Of a DNA stretch of 64,000 bases, positions 1 through 9,612 are shown in pieces. A model generated the notes under the pieces. It saw only the letters and a program-made list of their open reading frames with translations. It made no database searches and had not been told where the DNA came from. The stretch is from Paraburkholderia sp. PGU19. Its GTDB lineage: Bacteria > Pseudomonadota > Gammaproteobacteria > Burkholderiales > Burkholderiaceae. Both the position numbers and the translations under genes were made by a program. Every line of letters begins with the position of its first letter. Within the stretch, counting starts at the first letter, position 1. Location: positions 372,001 to 436,000 of the forward strand of contig NZ_AP023179.1 in the NCBI RefSeq assembly GCF_013426915.1. Reading direction: 5' to 3'.

Positions 1-493
1 CGAGCCTGAACGGTTCGAGGAACGGCAGGCTCTCGGCATCGCGCTCGCGGATCGTCGCGATGATGCGCTCCAGCACTTCCGCACACGCGCCGAACTTTTC
101 CATGTAATGGGTGCCTTCGAGCGGCACGTCGCTGCCGACCAACTCGGCCATCCCGACCAGCAGGCCGCCTTGCTCGACTCGATGCGACAGCAACCGGAAC
201 CGTGCGGTGCCGCGCGCGCGAATCAGCAGCATGCCGAACTCGTCGACATCGCAAACGTCGATTTCCGCGAGGCAACCGACGGTCTCCGGCACGGACGGTT
301 CATCGGGCTGCGCGACTTCCCCGCCGCTTTTCAGCAGACACACGCCAAACGATGTGTTGTCGCGCAGACAGTCGCGCGCCATGTCGAGATAGCGTGCCTC
401 GAAGATCTTCAGCGGCAGCAGTCCATCGGGAAAAAGAACGGTGTGCAAAGGAAACAGCGGCACATCGGCAAGCACGGACGGTGTAGAGGACAT
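1..493 (-). CDS. LON-domain (ATP-dependent protease substrate-binding domain) protein, 3' truncated
   Basis: About 164 residues are visible from the ATG at 493; the C-terminus lies beyond the window edge. The protein opens MSSTPSVLADVPLFPLHTVL and continues with PLKIFEARY and a hydrophobic, Gly-rich beta-sheet pattern. This is the signature of stand-alone LON N-terminal (PUA-like, PF02190) proteins of about 210 residues found in proteobacteria. These lack the AAA and protease parts of Lon, and their role is unproven; peptide or substrate recognition is usually assumed. It lies 64 nt downstream of rapZ on the same strand and may be co-transcribed. The family call is good; the function is unknown. 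Confidence 0.85.
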   Translation of the reverse strand, partial: MSSTPSVLADVPLFPLHTVLFPDGLLPLKIFEARYLDMARDCLRDNTSFGVCLLKSGGEVAQPDEPSVPETVGCLAEIDVCDVDEFGMLLIRARGTARFRLLSHRVEQGGLLVGMAELVGSDVPLEGTHYMEKFGACAEVLERIIATIRERDAESLPFLEPFRL

Positions 494-557
494 GGCGCAA
501 CGCTTCGGTTAGGGCCGCCGCGGCGAGCGACGGCCGGTCGGGCCACCATCGGATAAC

Positions 558-1451
558 TCAGGCGACCAGTTTCGATGAGTCGTCGACGTTGATCGGCGCA
601 TCGCGATGCCGCACTAACACGTTTGCTTCGCTCGCGAAACGCGCGGCAAGCGTTTCGGCGATGAATACCGAGCGGTGCTGTCCGCCCGTACAACCGATTG
701 CAACGGTGAGATAACTGCGATTGTCGTCGCGGAAATGCGGCAGCCATTTCTGCAGAAACGATTCGATGTCGCCGATCATCTGCTGAACGACGGGCAGTGC
801 GTCGAGGAAATCGATGACGGGCTTATCGAGTCCTGTCAGCGGACGCAGTTCGCGGTCGTAATAGGGATTCGGCAGCGTGCGCACGTCGAACACGAAGTCG
901 GCGTCGAGCGGCACGCCGCGCTTGAAGCCGAATGATTCGAACATCAGCGCGAGGCCCGTGTGCTCCTGCTCGATGAAACGCTTGACCCACGCGCGTAAAA
1001 CGTTTGCCCGCAGGTTGCTGGTATCGATCTGATGGCCGAATTCGGCGAGCCCCGCGACGAGTTCGCGCTCGCGCTCGATCGCTTCGGCAAGCGACGTCAG
1101 CACGCCGACGTCGGCATCGTGTGCGGGCGAGCCCGACAGCGGATGGCGGCGGCGTGTTTCGGAAAAGCGTTGGATCAGTGCCTGCGTGCTGGCGTTCAGG
1201 AACAGCACGCGTACGTCGTGCTGGCCGGCGAGATCGCGGATCATTTGCGGCATGTCGTCGAGCGAGGCGCCCGAGCGCGCGTCGATCGCCACCGCGAGCC
1301 GGTCCTGGCCGTGGCCCGCGAGGTACGCGGCGAGTTCGGGCAGAAAGCGCGGCGGCAAATTGTCGACGCAGTAGTAGCCCGCGTCTTCGAGCGCGTTCAA
1401 AGCGACAGACTTGCCGGAGCCGGAGATACCGGTGATCAGGATAATGCGCAT
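558..1451 (-). CDS. rapZ: RNase adapter protein RapZ
   Basis: This 297-residue P-loop protein has the Walker A motif GISGSGKS at residues 8-15 near its N-terminus. The RapZ C-terminal domain carries the conserved stretch [12 protein letters not shown] at about residue 250-265. In E. coli RapZ binds the small RNA GlmZ and presents it to RNase E, thereby controlling glucosamine-6-phosphate synthase; whether that circuit exists here cannot be seen. Length fits the family (about 285-300). The gene follows hprK on the same strand with a 77-nt gap, the standard betaproteobacterial order hprK-rapZ. The ATG at 1451 gives the expected N-terminus. Confidence 0.95.
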   Translation of the reverse strand: MRIILITGISGSGKSVALNALEDAGYYCVDNLPPRFLPELAAYLAGHGQDRLAVAIDARSGASLDDMPQMIRDLAGQHDVRVLFLNASTQALIQRFSETRRRHPLSGSPAHDADVGVLTSLAEAIERERELVAGLAEFGHQIDTSNLRANVLRAWVKRFIEQEHTGLALMFESFGFKRGVPLDADFVFDVRTLPNPYYDRELRPLTGLDKPVIDFLDALPVVQQMIGDIESFLQKWLPHFRDDNRSYLTVAIGCTGGQHRSVFIAETLAARFASEANVLVRHRDAPINVDDSSKLVA

Positions 1452-1528
1452 GGAGTCGTGGAATCCGTTGGGTTCATCATAGCATCCGGTGTCACCCGCT
1501 GTGCCGCCGCGGCTTCGCGCGCATTGCG

Positions 1529-2497
1529 TCAGATCAGCTTGCCGGGAAACTGGCTGTCAGGGTCTTGCATGGCGAGGCGCTGGCGGTCCATGAAGTCGCG
1601 CAGTGTGTCGATGCCGCGCAGTTGCAGGATCGTGTTGCGCACGGCGGCCTCGACCAGCACGGCGAGGTTTCGGCCGGCCGCCACCTGGATCGTGACCTTG
1701 CTGATGGGCAGGCCGAGCACGTCGACGGTCTGGCTTTCGAGCGGCAGGCGCTGGAATTCGCCGTCCGGCCGGCGTACCAGCTGGACGATCAGCTTCAGCT
1801 TCATTTTCCGGCGCACGGCCGTTTCACCGAAGATCGTCTTGATGTCGAGCAGGCCGAGGCCGCGCACTTCGAGCAGATTCTGCAGCAGCGGCGGGCAGCG
1901 TCCTTCGACGAAATCCGGGCCGAGGCGCACGAAGTCGACGGCATCGTCGGCGACCAGACCGTGACCGCGCGAGATCAGTTCGAGGCCAAGCTCGCTCTTG
2001 CCGAGGCCCGAGTCGCCCGTGAGCAGCACGCCCATGCCGAGAATGTCGAGAAACACGCCGTGCAGCGTTGCACGCGGCGCAAGGATGCGCGACATGTAGA
2101 GGCGCAGGCTGTCGATCACGGCAGCGGGCGACATCGGCGTGGTAAAGAGCGGCGTCGACGAGCGCGTGCAGCGCAGGACCAGTTCCGGCGGCGCGGCGAC
2201 GCCGCCTGCGACCACGAGGAACGGCGGCTCGAGCGCGATCAGCTCGGCCATGTGACGCGAGCGGTCTTCGTCGGATTGACGCTGGTAGTAATTGGTTTCG
2301 GCTTCGCCGAGCACCTGGATCCGGTTTGGGTGGATCAGGTTAAGGTGGCCGACGAGATCGGCGCTGGACGTTGCAGTCGCAACCGTTTCCGCCGAGAAGC
2401 CGCGCTCCCAGCCCTCATGCCCCGTCAGCCAGCTGAGTTTCAGCGCGGCGGCGTTGTCGTCGAAAATGCTTTGGGCGTTGATGCTGGACGTATCCAT
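1529..2497 (-). CDS. hprK: HPr kinase/phosphorylase
   Basis: The 322-residue protein has the Walker A motif GDSGLGKSE at residues 161-169, a conserved His146 in HGVFLDILG just before it, and the HprK signature [17 protein letters not shown] further on. HprK phosphorylates and dephosphorylates Ser46 of HPr. In betaproteobacteria it commonly accompanies a rudimentary PTS used for regulation rather than sugar uptake, which fits the neighbouring ptsN. It lies 244 nt downstream of ptsN and 77 nt upstream of rapZ, all on the minus strand. Start ATG at 2497 gives normal length. Confidence 0.95.
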   Translation of the reverse strand: MDTSSINAQSIFDDNAAALKLSWLTGHEGWERGFSAETVATATSSADLVGHLNLIHPNRIQVLGEAETNYYQRQSDEDRSRHMAELIALEPPFLVVAGGVAAPPELVLRCTRSSTPLFTTPMSPAAVIDSLRLYMSRILAPRATLHGVFLDILGMGVLLTGDSGLGKSELGLELISRGHGLVADDAVDFVRLGPDFVEGRCPPLLQNLLEVRGLGLLDIKTIFGETAVRRKMKLKLIVQLVRRPDGEFQRLPLESQTVDVLGLPISKVTIQVAAGRNLAVLVEAAVRNTILQLRGIDTLRDFMDRQRLAMQDPDSQFPGKLI

Positions 2498-2741
2498 GAA
2501 TCCCTGACTCCCTGACCTCGTATGTGCCGCTAGGGTGCTGCTGGCGTGCTAGTGTCTGCCGCCTGCTCGCTGCGCGCCGGCTGCTGCCGGTCCGCTGTTG
2601 CCAGTGTTGCGACTGCGTGCACGGAACATGTTCGGCTCGCGGCGACGCCGGTTTGCCGGACTTCGCCGCAAGCCTCCAATCAAACGCGGTGCTCCAGCGC
2701 CGTGGTTCCTACGTTTTCAGCCGCGAAACGCCGCCAATACG

Positions 2742-3197
2742 TCAAGGTTGCCACTGAGTCAGCAGGCGATGCAACGCCTCGCGGTCCTCTTCTGTGTGCA
2801 ACCGTTCGCGCGCTTCGCGATCCGACAACAGTTGGGCGATCTCCGACAGGATTTCAAGGTGCTGCTGCGTCGCCTGTTCGGGGACGAGCAGGAAGATGAG
2901 CAGCGAAACAGGCTGGCCGTCCGGCGATTCGAACGGGATCGGATCGGCAAGGCGCACGAAGGCGGCAAGCGGCTGCTTGAGGCCCTTGATGCGGCCGTGC
3001 GGGATCGCGACGCCTTCGCCGAGCCCCGTTGAACCGAGGCGTTCGCGCGCGAACAGATTGTCAGTCACTGTGCTGCGGGCGATGCCGTTCTGGTTTTCGA
3101 AGATCAGGCCCGCTTGCTCGAATACGCGCTTCTTGCTTGTAACCGCGAGACCGACGACGACGTTTTCGAGGGGAAGATATTTGGCTAAACGATTCAT
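2742..3197 (-). CDS. ptsN: PTS IIA-like nitrogen regulatory protein (EIIA-Ntr)
   Basis: The protein is 151 residues from the ATG at 3197, giving MNRLAKYLPLENVVVGL, the usual family start. An open frame continues upstream to 3503 but those residues are not family-like. The phospho-acceptor is His67 in AIPHGRIKG. EIIA-Ntr receives phosphate from EI-Ntr/NPr and acts as a regulator of potassium and nitrogen/carbon balance, not as a transporter. It sits between hpf and hprK. A hairpin terminator behind hpf (3501-3526) and a TATAAT at 3375-3380 suggest it also has its own promoter. Confidence 0.95.
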   Translation of the reverse strand: MNRLAKYLPLENVVVGLAVTSKKRVFEQAGLIFENQNGIARSTVTDNLFARERLGSTGLGEGVAIPHGRIKGLKQPLAAFVRLADPIPFESPDGQPVSLLIFLLVPEQATQQHLEILSEIAQLLSDREARERLHTEEDREALHRLLTQWQP

Positions 3198-3374
3198 GTT
3201 GACAGGCGCAAAGGTCGCCTGGTTTCTCCTCGCAGTGGCGATTGAAAAGCGTTCCATGCCTCGCAGCTGCTCATGGCGAATCCAGCGACGCGCGATGAGC
3301 CCTGCTCTTGAGACCCGCAATGATCCCTTTGTGCAGGGCTCGGGCTGGACAAAGACCCCGAAGGTAACCGATTT

Positions 3375-3380
3375 ATTATA
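3375..3380 (-). promoter_or_regulatory. Candidate -10 element upstream of ptsN
   Basis: The minus strand reads TATAAT here within CTATAATAAATC, a perfect sigma-70 -10 hexamer in an otherwise GC-rich region. No good -35 is seen 16-18 nt upstream. Its position after the hpf terminator and before ptsN makes a ptsN-hprK promoter plausible. Confidence 0.4.
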
Positions 3381-3500
3381 GAACAGGGTTGCTACCGATG
3401 GTGCGCCGCGCAATGAGTCAAAATTGGTGTGCCCCGCAGATCGTACGGGACTGCGAACCACGCGCTTGAAACACCACGCGCCGCAGAACATGCGCCTAAA

Positions 3501-3526
3501 CAAAAACCGCCCGATATCGGGCGGTT
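3501..3526 (-). terminator. Rho-independent terminator after hpf
   Basis: Positions 3505-3526 form a perfect 22-nt palindrome, AACCGCCCGAT paired with ATCGGGCGGTT. On the minus strand it is followed by a T-run (GGTTTTTG). It lies about 30 nt past the hpf stop and would end rpoN-hpf transcripts. Confidence 0.75.
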
Positions 3527-3555
3527 CGCGGGGCTAAGCAAAAGCCTCTACTGGC

Positions 3556-3915
3556 TTATTGCGGTGGCACTTCGGGTTGTGCCGCCAGTGGCTGATACTT
3601 GATCGCGTCGTGTTGATGGCCCTGCAGGCGATCCTTGTGACGAATGACTTGCCGGTCCAGCTTGTCGATCATCAGGTCGATCGCGGCGTAGAGGTCGCCA
3701 TCACAGCTTTCGACGAAAATGTCCTTGCCCTTCAGATGCAGGTTGATTTCAACCTTTTGTCTCTTTTCCTTTTCCTTGTGGTTGTCGACCGAGAGGACCA
3801 CACTGCCATCGATCACCTGATCGAAATGTCTTAGCACCCTGTCAAGTTTGGTGATCACGTATTCTCGCAACGCTGGCGTTACATCGAGATGGTGTCCACT
3901 GATCTTCAGATTCAT
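3556..3915 (-). CDS. hpf: Ribosome hibernation promoting factor (HPF/YfiA, short form)
   Basis: The 119-residue protein starts at the ATG at 3915 ([16 protein letters not shown]); the open frame extends upstream to 4077 without family-like sequence. It has the sigma-54 modulation/S30EA fold with the pattern [20 protein letters not shown] followed by the basic stretch [22 protein letters not shown] binds the 30S decoding centre in stationary phase and promotes inactive 70S/100S particles. It lacks the long C-terminal dimerisation domain, as in other proteobacteria. The gene lies 175 nt downstream of rpoN, a widely conserved pairing. Confidence 0.95.
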   Translation of the reverse strand: MNLKISGHHLDVTPALREYVITKLDRVLRHFDQVIDGSVVLSVDNHKEKEKRQKVEINLHLKGKDIFVESCDGDLYAAIDLMIDKLDRQVIRHKDRLQGHQHDAIKYQPLAAQPEVPPQ

Positions 3916-4090
3916 AGTGCTTCTCCAAGCTAGTGGCCGCCTGGTCCGCATGAATCGCGCGAGCGCCGGTCGATTCCCTCGATCTGCCACGCCGTCCCCC
4001 GTTTGACAGGCTGCTGGCAGGTCGCATCGGCCAGCCTGCTCCGCCAAACAGCGGCGCGGCCGGAAAATACCCGCCACAGGAGGTAGCGGG

Positions 4091-5611
4091 CTAAAGAGAC
4101 TTGCGCAGATTGACTGCCGGGATCTTCAGTGCTTCGCGGTATTTCGCAACAGTACGGCGAGCGACGACGAAACCCTGTTCCGCCAGCAGTTCGGCAATGC
4201 GGCTGTCTGAAAGAGGAGATTTGGTGTCTTCCGCTCCTATCAGTTGCTTGATGAGTGCGCGAATGGCCGTTGAAGAGGCCGCGCCCCCGGTGTCGGTGGA
4301 TACGTGCGATCCGAAGAAGTACTTAAATTCAAGCGTCCCGAATGGGGTGAGCATGTACTTGCCGGTTGTCACACGTGAGACCGTCGACTCGTGTAAACCC
4401 AGCGTATCAGCTATTTCCCGCAAAACCAAGGGGCGCATGGCAATTTCGCCGTGGGCGAAAAAGTTCTTTTGACGCTCCACAATTGCCTGTGCGACACGCA
4501 GGATCGTCTCGAACCGCTGCTGGATATTCTTGATCAGCCAACGCGCTTCCTGCAGTTGCTGCCGCAGCGAACCGCTGCCCGGATCGCCGCGATTGTTGCG
4601 CAGGATATTCGCGTACAGATGGTTGATCCGCAGTTTCGGCACGACTTCGGGATTCAGTTCCGCCTGCCATCCCTGTGCCGTTTTGCGCACCATGATGTCG
4701 GGCACCACGTAGTCCGCCTCGGCCTTGCCATAGGCCGCGCCGGGGAACGGCTCCAGCGAGCGGATCAGCGCATGCGCTTCGCGCAGGTCGTCGTCGCTTG
4801 CCTTCAGGTATTTGCGCAGTCGCGTGAAGTCGCGCGCGGCGAGCAGTTCCAGATGATGCGCGACGATATCGAGCGCGAGCGTACGCGTGGGCGACGGTTC
4901 GAGCCGGCACAATTGCAAACGCAGGCATTCGGACGCCGAACGCGCGCCCACACCCGCTGGGTCGAAGCTGTGCAGCAAGGCGAGCGCCGCGTTGAGTTCG
5001 TCGGTATCGACTTCCAGTTCTTCGGGGAGATCGGTGAGGATTTCGTCGAAGGTGGCCGTCAGATAGCCGTCGTCGTCGAGCGATTCGATCAGGAACGTGA
5101 TGAGCGCGCGGTCGCGTGCGCTTGCTCCCGTTACGCGAAGTTGAGCAGTCAGGTGATCGCGCAGCGTCGTGGTCGATTCGTGGATTTGCAGCGGCGGCAG
5201 ATCGTCGTCGTCCGATGCGTTGCCCGAACGGCCGTAGTCGTCGAGATTCCACTGGTTCGCATCCGAGTTCGCGTCCGAACCCATGCCGTTGTATTCGTCC
5301 ACACCTTGAGGCTCGCCGCCCTCCTGGCTTTCGCCAGAGGACGTTGACGACGACGAGGACGGCGGCGAACTCGACATCTCTTCCGGCGAAGTGTTCTGCG
5401 ACGTCTGCGAGATGACCGTGCCGTCGGCCGCGACGCGCAACGGACTCGCGATCCAGTCGTCCTCCGTCTCGAGCAGCGGATTCTGGGCGATCGCCATCGA
5501 CACTTCCTGCTGCAGTTCAAGCGTAGACAGCTGCAGCAGCCGGATGGACTGTTGCAGTTGTGGTGTCAGCGCAAGATGCTGCGACAGGCGGAGTTGGAGG
5601 CTGGCTTTCAT
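4091..5611 (-). CDS. rpoN: RNA polymerase sigma-54 factor
   Basis: The 506-residue protein has all three RpoN regions. These are a Leu/Gln-rich region I at residues 5-45 ([20 protein letters not shown]), a low-complexity acidic, Ser-rich region II at about 60-145, and a region III core with an HTH ending in the RpoN box [10 protein letters not shown] at residues 484-493. It directs core polymerase to -24/-12 promoters and needs AAA+ activators. Region II, rich in Ser, Asp and Asn, is longer than in enteric RpoN. It sits between lptB (229-nt gap) and hpf. Start ATG at 5611 begins region I directly. Confidence 0.97.
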   Translation of the reverse strand: MKASLQLRLSQHLALTPQLQQSIRLLQLSTLELQQEVSMAIAQNPLLETEDDWIASPLRVAADGTVISQTSQNTSPEEMSSSPPSSSSSTSSGESQEGGEPQGVDEYNGMGSDANSDANQWNLDDYGRSGNASDDDDLPPLQIHESTTTLRDHLTAQLRVTGASARDRALITFLIESLDDDGYLTATFDEILTDLPEELEVDTDELNAALALLHSFDPAGVGARSASECLRLQLCRLEPSPTRTLALDIVAHHLELLAARDFTRLRKYLKASDDDLREAHALIRSLEPFPGAAYGKAEADYVVPDIMVRKTAQGWQAELNPEVVPKLRINHLYANILRNNRGDPGSGSLRQQLQEARWLIKNIQQRFETILRVAQAIVERQKNFFAHGEIAMRPLVLREIADTLGLHESTVSRVTTGKYMLTPFGTLEFKYFFGSHVSTDTGGAASSTAIRALIKQLIGAEDTKSPLSDSRIAELLAEQGFVVARRTVAKYREALKIPAVNLRKSL

Positions 5612-5840
5612 GGCAATGTGAGATTCATTGTAGAGAGTTTGCCACGACCGCGATACCTTGCGACACCCGCAAAAACGCGTGTGCGCCAGATTTTGGCGCG
5701 GACGGCCGATAACGCGAGCGATAACGCAGGCGACAACACGCCAGCGTAGCCCGTCAAAATTACTGAACCTGTGTTTTGAGACGGCCTGGGATCAGGCCGT
5801 GAGGGCGCTGCACGCGGCGTCCACGAGCCGCGTGCGCGTA

Positions 5841-6623
5841 TTACATGCGGAAGTGTTCGCCCAGATAGACGCGGCGCACGCTTTCGTTTTCGATGATGTC
5901 GCCGGGCGCGCCGGCCGCGAGCACGCTGCCGTCGCTAATGATATATGCGTGATCGCAGATACCGAGTGTCTCGCGGACGTTGTGATCGGTGATGAGCACG
6001 CCGATGTTGCGCTGCTTCAGGAACTTCACGATCTTCTGGATTTCCAGCACCGCGATCGGGTCGACGCCCGCGAACGGTTCGTCGAGCAGAATGAAGCTCG
6101 GATTGGTGGCGAGGGCGCGCGCGATCTCGACGCGGCGGCGCTCGCCGCCCGACAGCGACAGCGCAGGGTTCTCCCGCAAGTGCGCGATCTGCAGTTCGTC
6201 GAGCAGCGCTTCCGTGCGCGACGCGATTGCGTCTTTCGACAGACGCTTGCCGTCCTCGCCGAACTGCAGCTCCAGCACGGCGCGGATGTTTTCCTCGACG
6301 GAGAGCTTGCGGAACACGGACGCTTCCTGCGGCAGATACGACAGGCCGAGCGACGCGCGCTTGTGAATGGGCAGAAGGCTGATCGACTTGCCGTCGAGAT
6401 CGATTTCGCCGGCGTCGAGCGGCACGAGGCCGACGATCATATAGAACGACGTCGTCTTGCCAGCGCCGTTCGGGCCGAGCAGGCCGACCACTTCGCCGCT
6501 CTTCACGTCGAGTGAGACGTCCTTGACGACCGTGCGCGAACCATAGCGCTTCTTCAGATTGCGGACGACGAGCGAACTGCTTGTGCCTGCCGGCTTTCGA
6601 TGGGGAAGGGCGGGGGCGCTCAC
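5841..6623 (-). CDS. lptB: LPS export ABC transporter ATP-binding protein LptB
   Basis: This is a 260-residue ABC ATPase with Walker [10 protein letters not shown] at residues 50-58, the signature [15 protein letters not shown] and Walker [14 protein letters not shown]. LptB powers LptFG to extract LPS from the inner membrane and push it along LptC-LptA. Translation starts with GTG at 6623, which overlaps the lptA stop by 4 nt (GTGA), indicating translational coupling. About 20 N-terminal residues precede the ABC core and are not conserved in E. coli LptB (241 residues). Confidence 0.96.
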   Translation of the reverse strand: MSAPALPHRKPAGTSSSLVVRNLKKRYGSRTVVKDVSLDVKSGEVVGLLGPNGAGKTTSFYMIVGLVPLDAGEIDLDGKSISLLPIHKRASLGLSYLPQEASVFRKLSVEENIRAVLELQFGEDGKRLSKDAIASRTEALLDELQIAHLRENPALSLSGGERRRVEIARALATNPSFILLDEPFAGVDPIAVLEIQKIVKFLKQRNIGVLITDHNVRETLGICDHAYIISDGSVLAAGAPGDIIENESVRRVYLGEHFRM

Positions 6624-7297
6624 GGCTTCGTCGTTCCTTGTCCCTGGAATTGGTTGGTCGGTTGCAATGTTGCCGACGGGCCGCTGATCGGCTGGGCGCC
6701 GCCATTGCGCGGCGACAGCATCGCGCGCACACGGCCGTTCGGATTGCCCGGACCGGCGACGTCCTTGCCGGCCTTCGCCGTGTAGAAGTCGTTCTGGCCG
6801 TCGTACGTGATGACGCTGCCATGCACTTCGTCCATGATCGTGTTCAGGCCTTGCAGGCGGCGCACGGTTGCACGCGTTGTCAGCGTGGTGAGGTCCTGCT
6901 TGCCGTCGTAGTCGATGCGTTCGGCATCGCCGTCGATGTATTCATCGACGCCGTCGCGCTTCTGGCGGAAGTACGCGAGGTTCTTGCCCGTCGACGTGCC
7001 CGTTGCATATTGATAGCCCTGCGGGTCCTGCGTCACTTCGACGCGGTCCGCCTTGATCACGATCGTGCCTTTGGTCGCGACCACGTGGCCGGTGAAGATG
7101 TTGACCTGTTTGAGGTCGTCATACGTCATGTTGTCCGCTTCGATATTGAGCGGTTTGTCCTTGTCGGCGCGTTCGGCGTGCGCGAGCGGCGCAAAACCGG
7201 CAAGCGGCAAGGCGATCAACAGTGCCGCAAGCCCGGCGCGGCTCGTGCGAAGCGCGCGCATACGGCCGGACTCAAAACGGGGGAACGATTCGTTCAT
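6620..7297 (-). CDS. lptA: LPS transport periplasmic protein LptA
   Basis: The 225-residue protein has a short leader, then a signal peptide core ([18 protein letters not shown]) cleaved near AHAE, then an OstA/LptA beta-jellyroll domain with the typical [20 protein letters not shown] start. LptA forms the periplasmic bridge carrying LPS from LptC to LptD. The C-terminal 40 residues are Asn/Gln/Pro-rich and probably disordered. The 3' end overlaps lptB by 4 nt and 21 nt separate it from lptC. An internal Met13 could be the true start. Confidence 0.93.
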   Translation of the reverse strand: MNESFPRFESGRMRALRTSRAGLAALLIALPLAGFAPLAHAERADKDKPLNIEADNMTYDDLKQVNIFTGHVVATKGTIVIKADRVEVTQDPQGYQYATGTSTGKNLAYFRQKRDGVDEYIDGDAERIDYDGKQDLTTLTTRATVRRLQGLNTIMDEVHGSVITYDGQNDFYTAKAGKDVAGPGNPNGRVRAMLSPRNGGAQPISGPSATLQPTNQFQGQGTTKP

Positions 7298-7318
7298 GCA
7301 GTCACGCTGGAATTGGAT

Positions 7319-7924
7319 TTACCCGGGTTGCTTCTGGGAACTGCCGGAGTCGACGGGGGCGATGGCGCCACGCACGTTGCCGAATAGCTGGATGACCCGG
7401 GTGACATTGTTGTAGTTCATACCGCTGGCCGTCATGATCGACTGGCCGCGCTGAAGTTTAACCGGCTTTTCCGTCTCGATGACATCGTCGTTCACTAGCA
7501 CGCGGAAATGCGAGGAATCGGCCTGCATTCTCGGGTCGCCGAAACCCGCGTCACGCACGATGCGCGCGTTGTCGTACAGATCGACGATCGACGCGTCGCC
7601 GTTCACCGTGCCGCGGTCGCCCGTCGCCGTGACGACGGGTTTGGCCGGCTGGAATGCGCGGATCGCGGGCATCGTCAGGTTGCTCACTTCGTCGTCTTCA
7701 TAGTGGATGAGCTTCGACGCGGTGAGCCGGTATTGCGTTGCGCCTGACTGATCGAGTTCGGAAATCGAAAAGTTGTCCGCGAAATAGTCGGGCGTGTGCT
7801 GTTTCGGCTTGACCACGCCTTCGTCCTGGCGCGGCAGCGTAGCCTGCAGCAGCCAGTACGTGATGCCGGCGAGCGCCGCCATCGCGACGAGCGGGATCAG
7901 CGAGGTCCAGCGAAACTGGTTCAT
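7319..7924 (-). CDS. lptC: LPS export protein LptC
   Basis: The 201-residue protein from the ATG at 7924 starts MNQFRWTSLIPLVAMAALAG. It has one N-terminal membrane helix followed by a periplasmic LptC domain with the family pattern DYFADNFSISELDQSG. It docks LptA to the inner-membrane LptBFG complex. The start overlaps the kdsC stop as ATGA, deciding this start over an upstream in-frame codon at 7957. Confidence 0.93.
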   Translation of the reverse strand: MNQFRWTSLIPLVAMAALAGITYWLLQATLPRQDEGVVKPKQHTPDYFADNFSISELDQSGATQYRLTASKLIHYEDDEVSNLTMPAIRAFQPAKPVVTATGDRGTVNGDASIVDLYDNARIVRDAGFGDPRMQADSSHFRVLVNDDVIETEKPVKLQRGQSIMTASGMNYNNVTRVIQLFGNVRGAIAPVDSGSSQKQPG

Positions 7925-8481
7925 CCGACGAGGCCTCGCTGCACCTCGCCGCTGCATGCGGCTGCCAGTAGCGCGTCATAGCGGCCTTGCGCGCGCAACA
8001 GCGCGTCGCACACTTCGCGCACCGCGCCGTGGCCGCCGCGCGCTTCGCTGACCCAGTGCGCACGGGCGATCACTTCGGGATGCGAGTTCGCGGGCGCGGC
8101 CGCGAAGCCGACCTTCAGCATCACGGCGAGATCGACCCAGTCGTCGCCCATGTAGCCGCATTCTTCCGGCGTGCGGCCCGTTTCCTTCAGCAGTTGCTCA
8201 AATGCCGCGAGCTTGTGCTCGACGCCTTGATACACATGCGTGATGCGCAGATTTTCCGCGCGCTTCTCGACGATGCCCGACTTGCGCCCCGTGATGATCG
8301 CCGTGTCGATGCCCGCCTCGCGCAGCAGCTTGGCGCCGTGACCGTCCATCGAGTTGAACGCCTTCATCGTGTCGCCTTCGGCCGTAAACAGCAGGCTGCC
8401 GTCGGTGAGTACGCCATCGACGTCGAATATCATCAGCTTCACGCGGCTTGCGCGTTCGGCTGCGGTCAGGGCGGGAGCCAT
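7921..8481 (-). CDS. kdsC: 3-deoxy-D-manno-octulosonate 8-phosphate phosphatase
   Basis: The 186-residue HAD-family protein has the nucleophile motif DVDGVLTDG with Asp20 and Asp22, and the later motif GYMGDDWVDLAVM. KdsC hydrolyses Kdo-8-phosphate to Kdo, the inner-core sugar of LPS. It is a C0-type HAD protein without a cap, which matches its short length. Its start overlaps the kdsD stop by one base (TGATG) and its stop overlaps lptC. Confidence 0.95.
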   Translation of the reverse strand: MAPALTAAERASRVKLMIFDVDGVLTDGSLLFTAEGDTMKAFNSMDGHGAKLLREAGIDTAIITGRKSGIVEKRAENLRITHVYQGVEHKLAAFEQLLKETGRTPEECGYMGDDWVDLAVMLKVGFAAAPANSHPEVIARAHWVSEARGGHGAVREVCDALLRAQGRYDALLAAACSGEVQRGLVG

Positions 8482-9464
8482 CAGATCACCTTCTTCGAAA
8501 ACAGATCGTGCATGTTGAGCGCGCCGATCAGCTTGCCTGCTTCATCGACGACGAGCATCTGATTGATCCGGTGGCGCTCCATCAGTTCCACGGCTTCGAC
8601 AGCGAGCCGGTCGGGACCGATCGTGCGCGGGCCGTGCGTCATCACGGAATTGATCGACAGTGCGCGGAAATCGCCGTCGCGTTCGAGCACGCGGCGCAGG
8701 TCGCCATCGGTGAAGATGCCCTTGACCCGCTCGTTTTCGTCGACGATAGCCGTCATACCCATGCGTTTGGCCGTAAGCTGGAACAACGCGTCGCGCACGG
8801 TCGCGTCCGACAGCACCTTCGGCACCTGGTCGCCCGTGCGCATCACGTCGCGCACATAGGTGAGCAGTCGCCGGCCGAGTGCGCCGCCGGGATGCGAGCG
8901 CGCGAAATCGTCGGCGCCGAAGCCGCGCGCTTCGAGCACGGCGACCGCGAGCGCATCGCCGAGCGCAAGCGCGGCCGTGGTGCTGGCCGTCGGCGCGAGA
9001 TTCATCGGGCACGCTTCCTTTTCGACGCCGCAATATAGATGCACGTCGGCGATCCTGGCGAGGCTCGAACCGGGGCGGCCCGTCATCGCGATCATCTTCG
9101 CGCCGAGGCGCTTGACGAGCGGCAGGATCGCAACCAGTTCTTCCGATTCACCGGAGTTCGACATGCCGATAAAGACGTCGTCGGCTGTCACCATGCCGAG
9201 GTCGCCGTGGCTGGCTTCCGCGGGATGCACGAAAAACGCGGGCGTGCCCGTGCTCGCGAGCGTCGCTGCGAGCTTGCGCGCGATATGACCGGATTTGCCG
9301 ATGCCGGAGACGACCACGCGCCCACGGCAGCCGAGAATGAAGTCGATTGCTTCGAGGAACGCGTCGTCGAGATGATCGCGAAGGGAGCGCACAGCGTCCG
9401 CTTCGATGTCCAGCACGTCGCGAGCGAGCGCAAGTGCCCGGTCGCCATTGATTTTCGCTATCAT
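8481..9464 (-). CDS. kdsD: Arabinose-5-phosphate isomerase (KpsF/GutQ family)
   Basis: The 327-residue protein from the ATG at 9464 (MIAKINGDRALALARDVL) has an N-terminal SIS sugar-isomerase domain with VVVSGIGKSGHIARKLAATL, then two CBS domains. It converts ribulose-5-phosphate to arabinose-5-phosphate, the first step of Kdo synthesis. The open frame upstream to 9530 is not family-like. It heads the kdsD-kdsC-lptC-lptA-lptB chain and is divergent from the antiporter gene at 9613. Confidence 0.94.
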   Translation of the reverse strand: MIAKINGDRALALARDVLDIEADAVRSLRDHLDDAFLEAIDFILGCRGRVVVSGIGKSGHIARKLAATLASTGTPAFFVHPAEASHGDLGMVTADDVFIGMSNSGESEELVAILPLVKRLGAKMIAMTGRPGSSLARIADVHLYCGVEKEACPMNLAPTASTTAALALGDALAVAVLEARGFGADDFARSHPGGALGRRLLTYVRDVMRTGDQVPKVLSDATVRDALFQLTAKRMGMTAIVDENERVKGIFTDGDLRRVLERDGDFRALSINSVMTHGPRTIGPDRLAVEAVELMERHRINQMLVVDEAGKLIGALNMHDLFSKKVI

Positions 9465-9612
9465 CCGGGGAGTATAGCAAAGGCGCTTGTTCGCCGCGCC
9501 GGGAACGACCTTTCCGGACATTGCCTTCACGGGCCCCTGAACCTTGCTGCGCGGGCGTTTGCGCGTGGCTCCGCCGACGAACCTGGATGCTCTTTTCCAT
9601 GCGCTTTTGCCG

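Larger units (their letters stand above)
3198..3555. other. Intergenic spacer between hpf and ptsN
   Basis: This 358-nt gap contains a perfect palindromic terminator next to the hpf stop and, on the minus strand, a TATAAT hexamer about 178 nt before ptsN. I see no further coding potential; the open frame running through it is the upstream extension of ptsN and has no recognisable sequence. Confidence 0.6.
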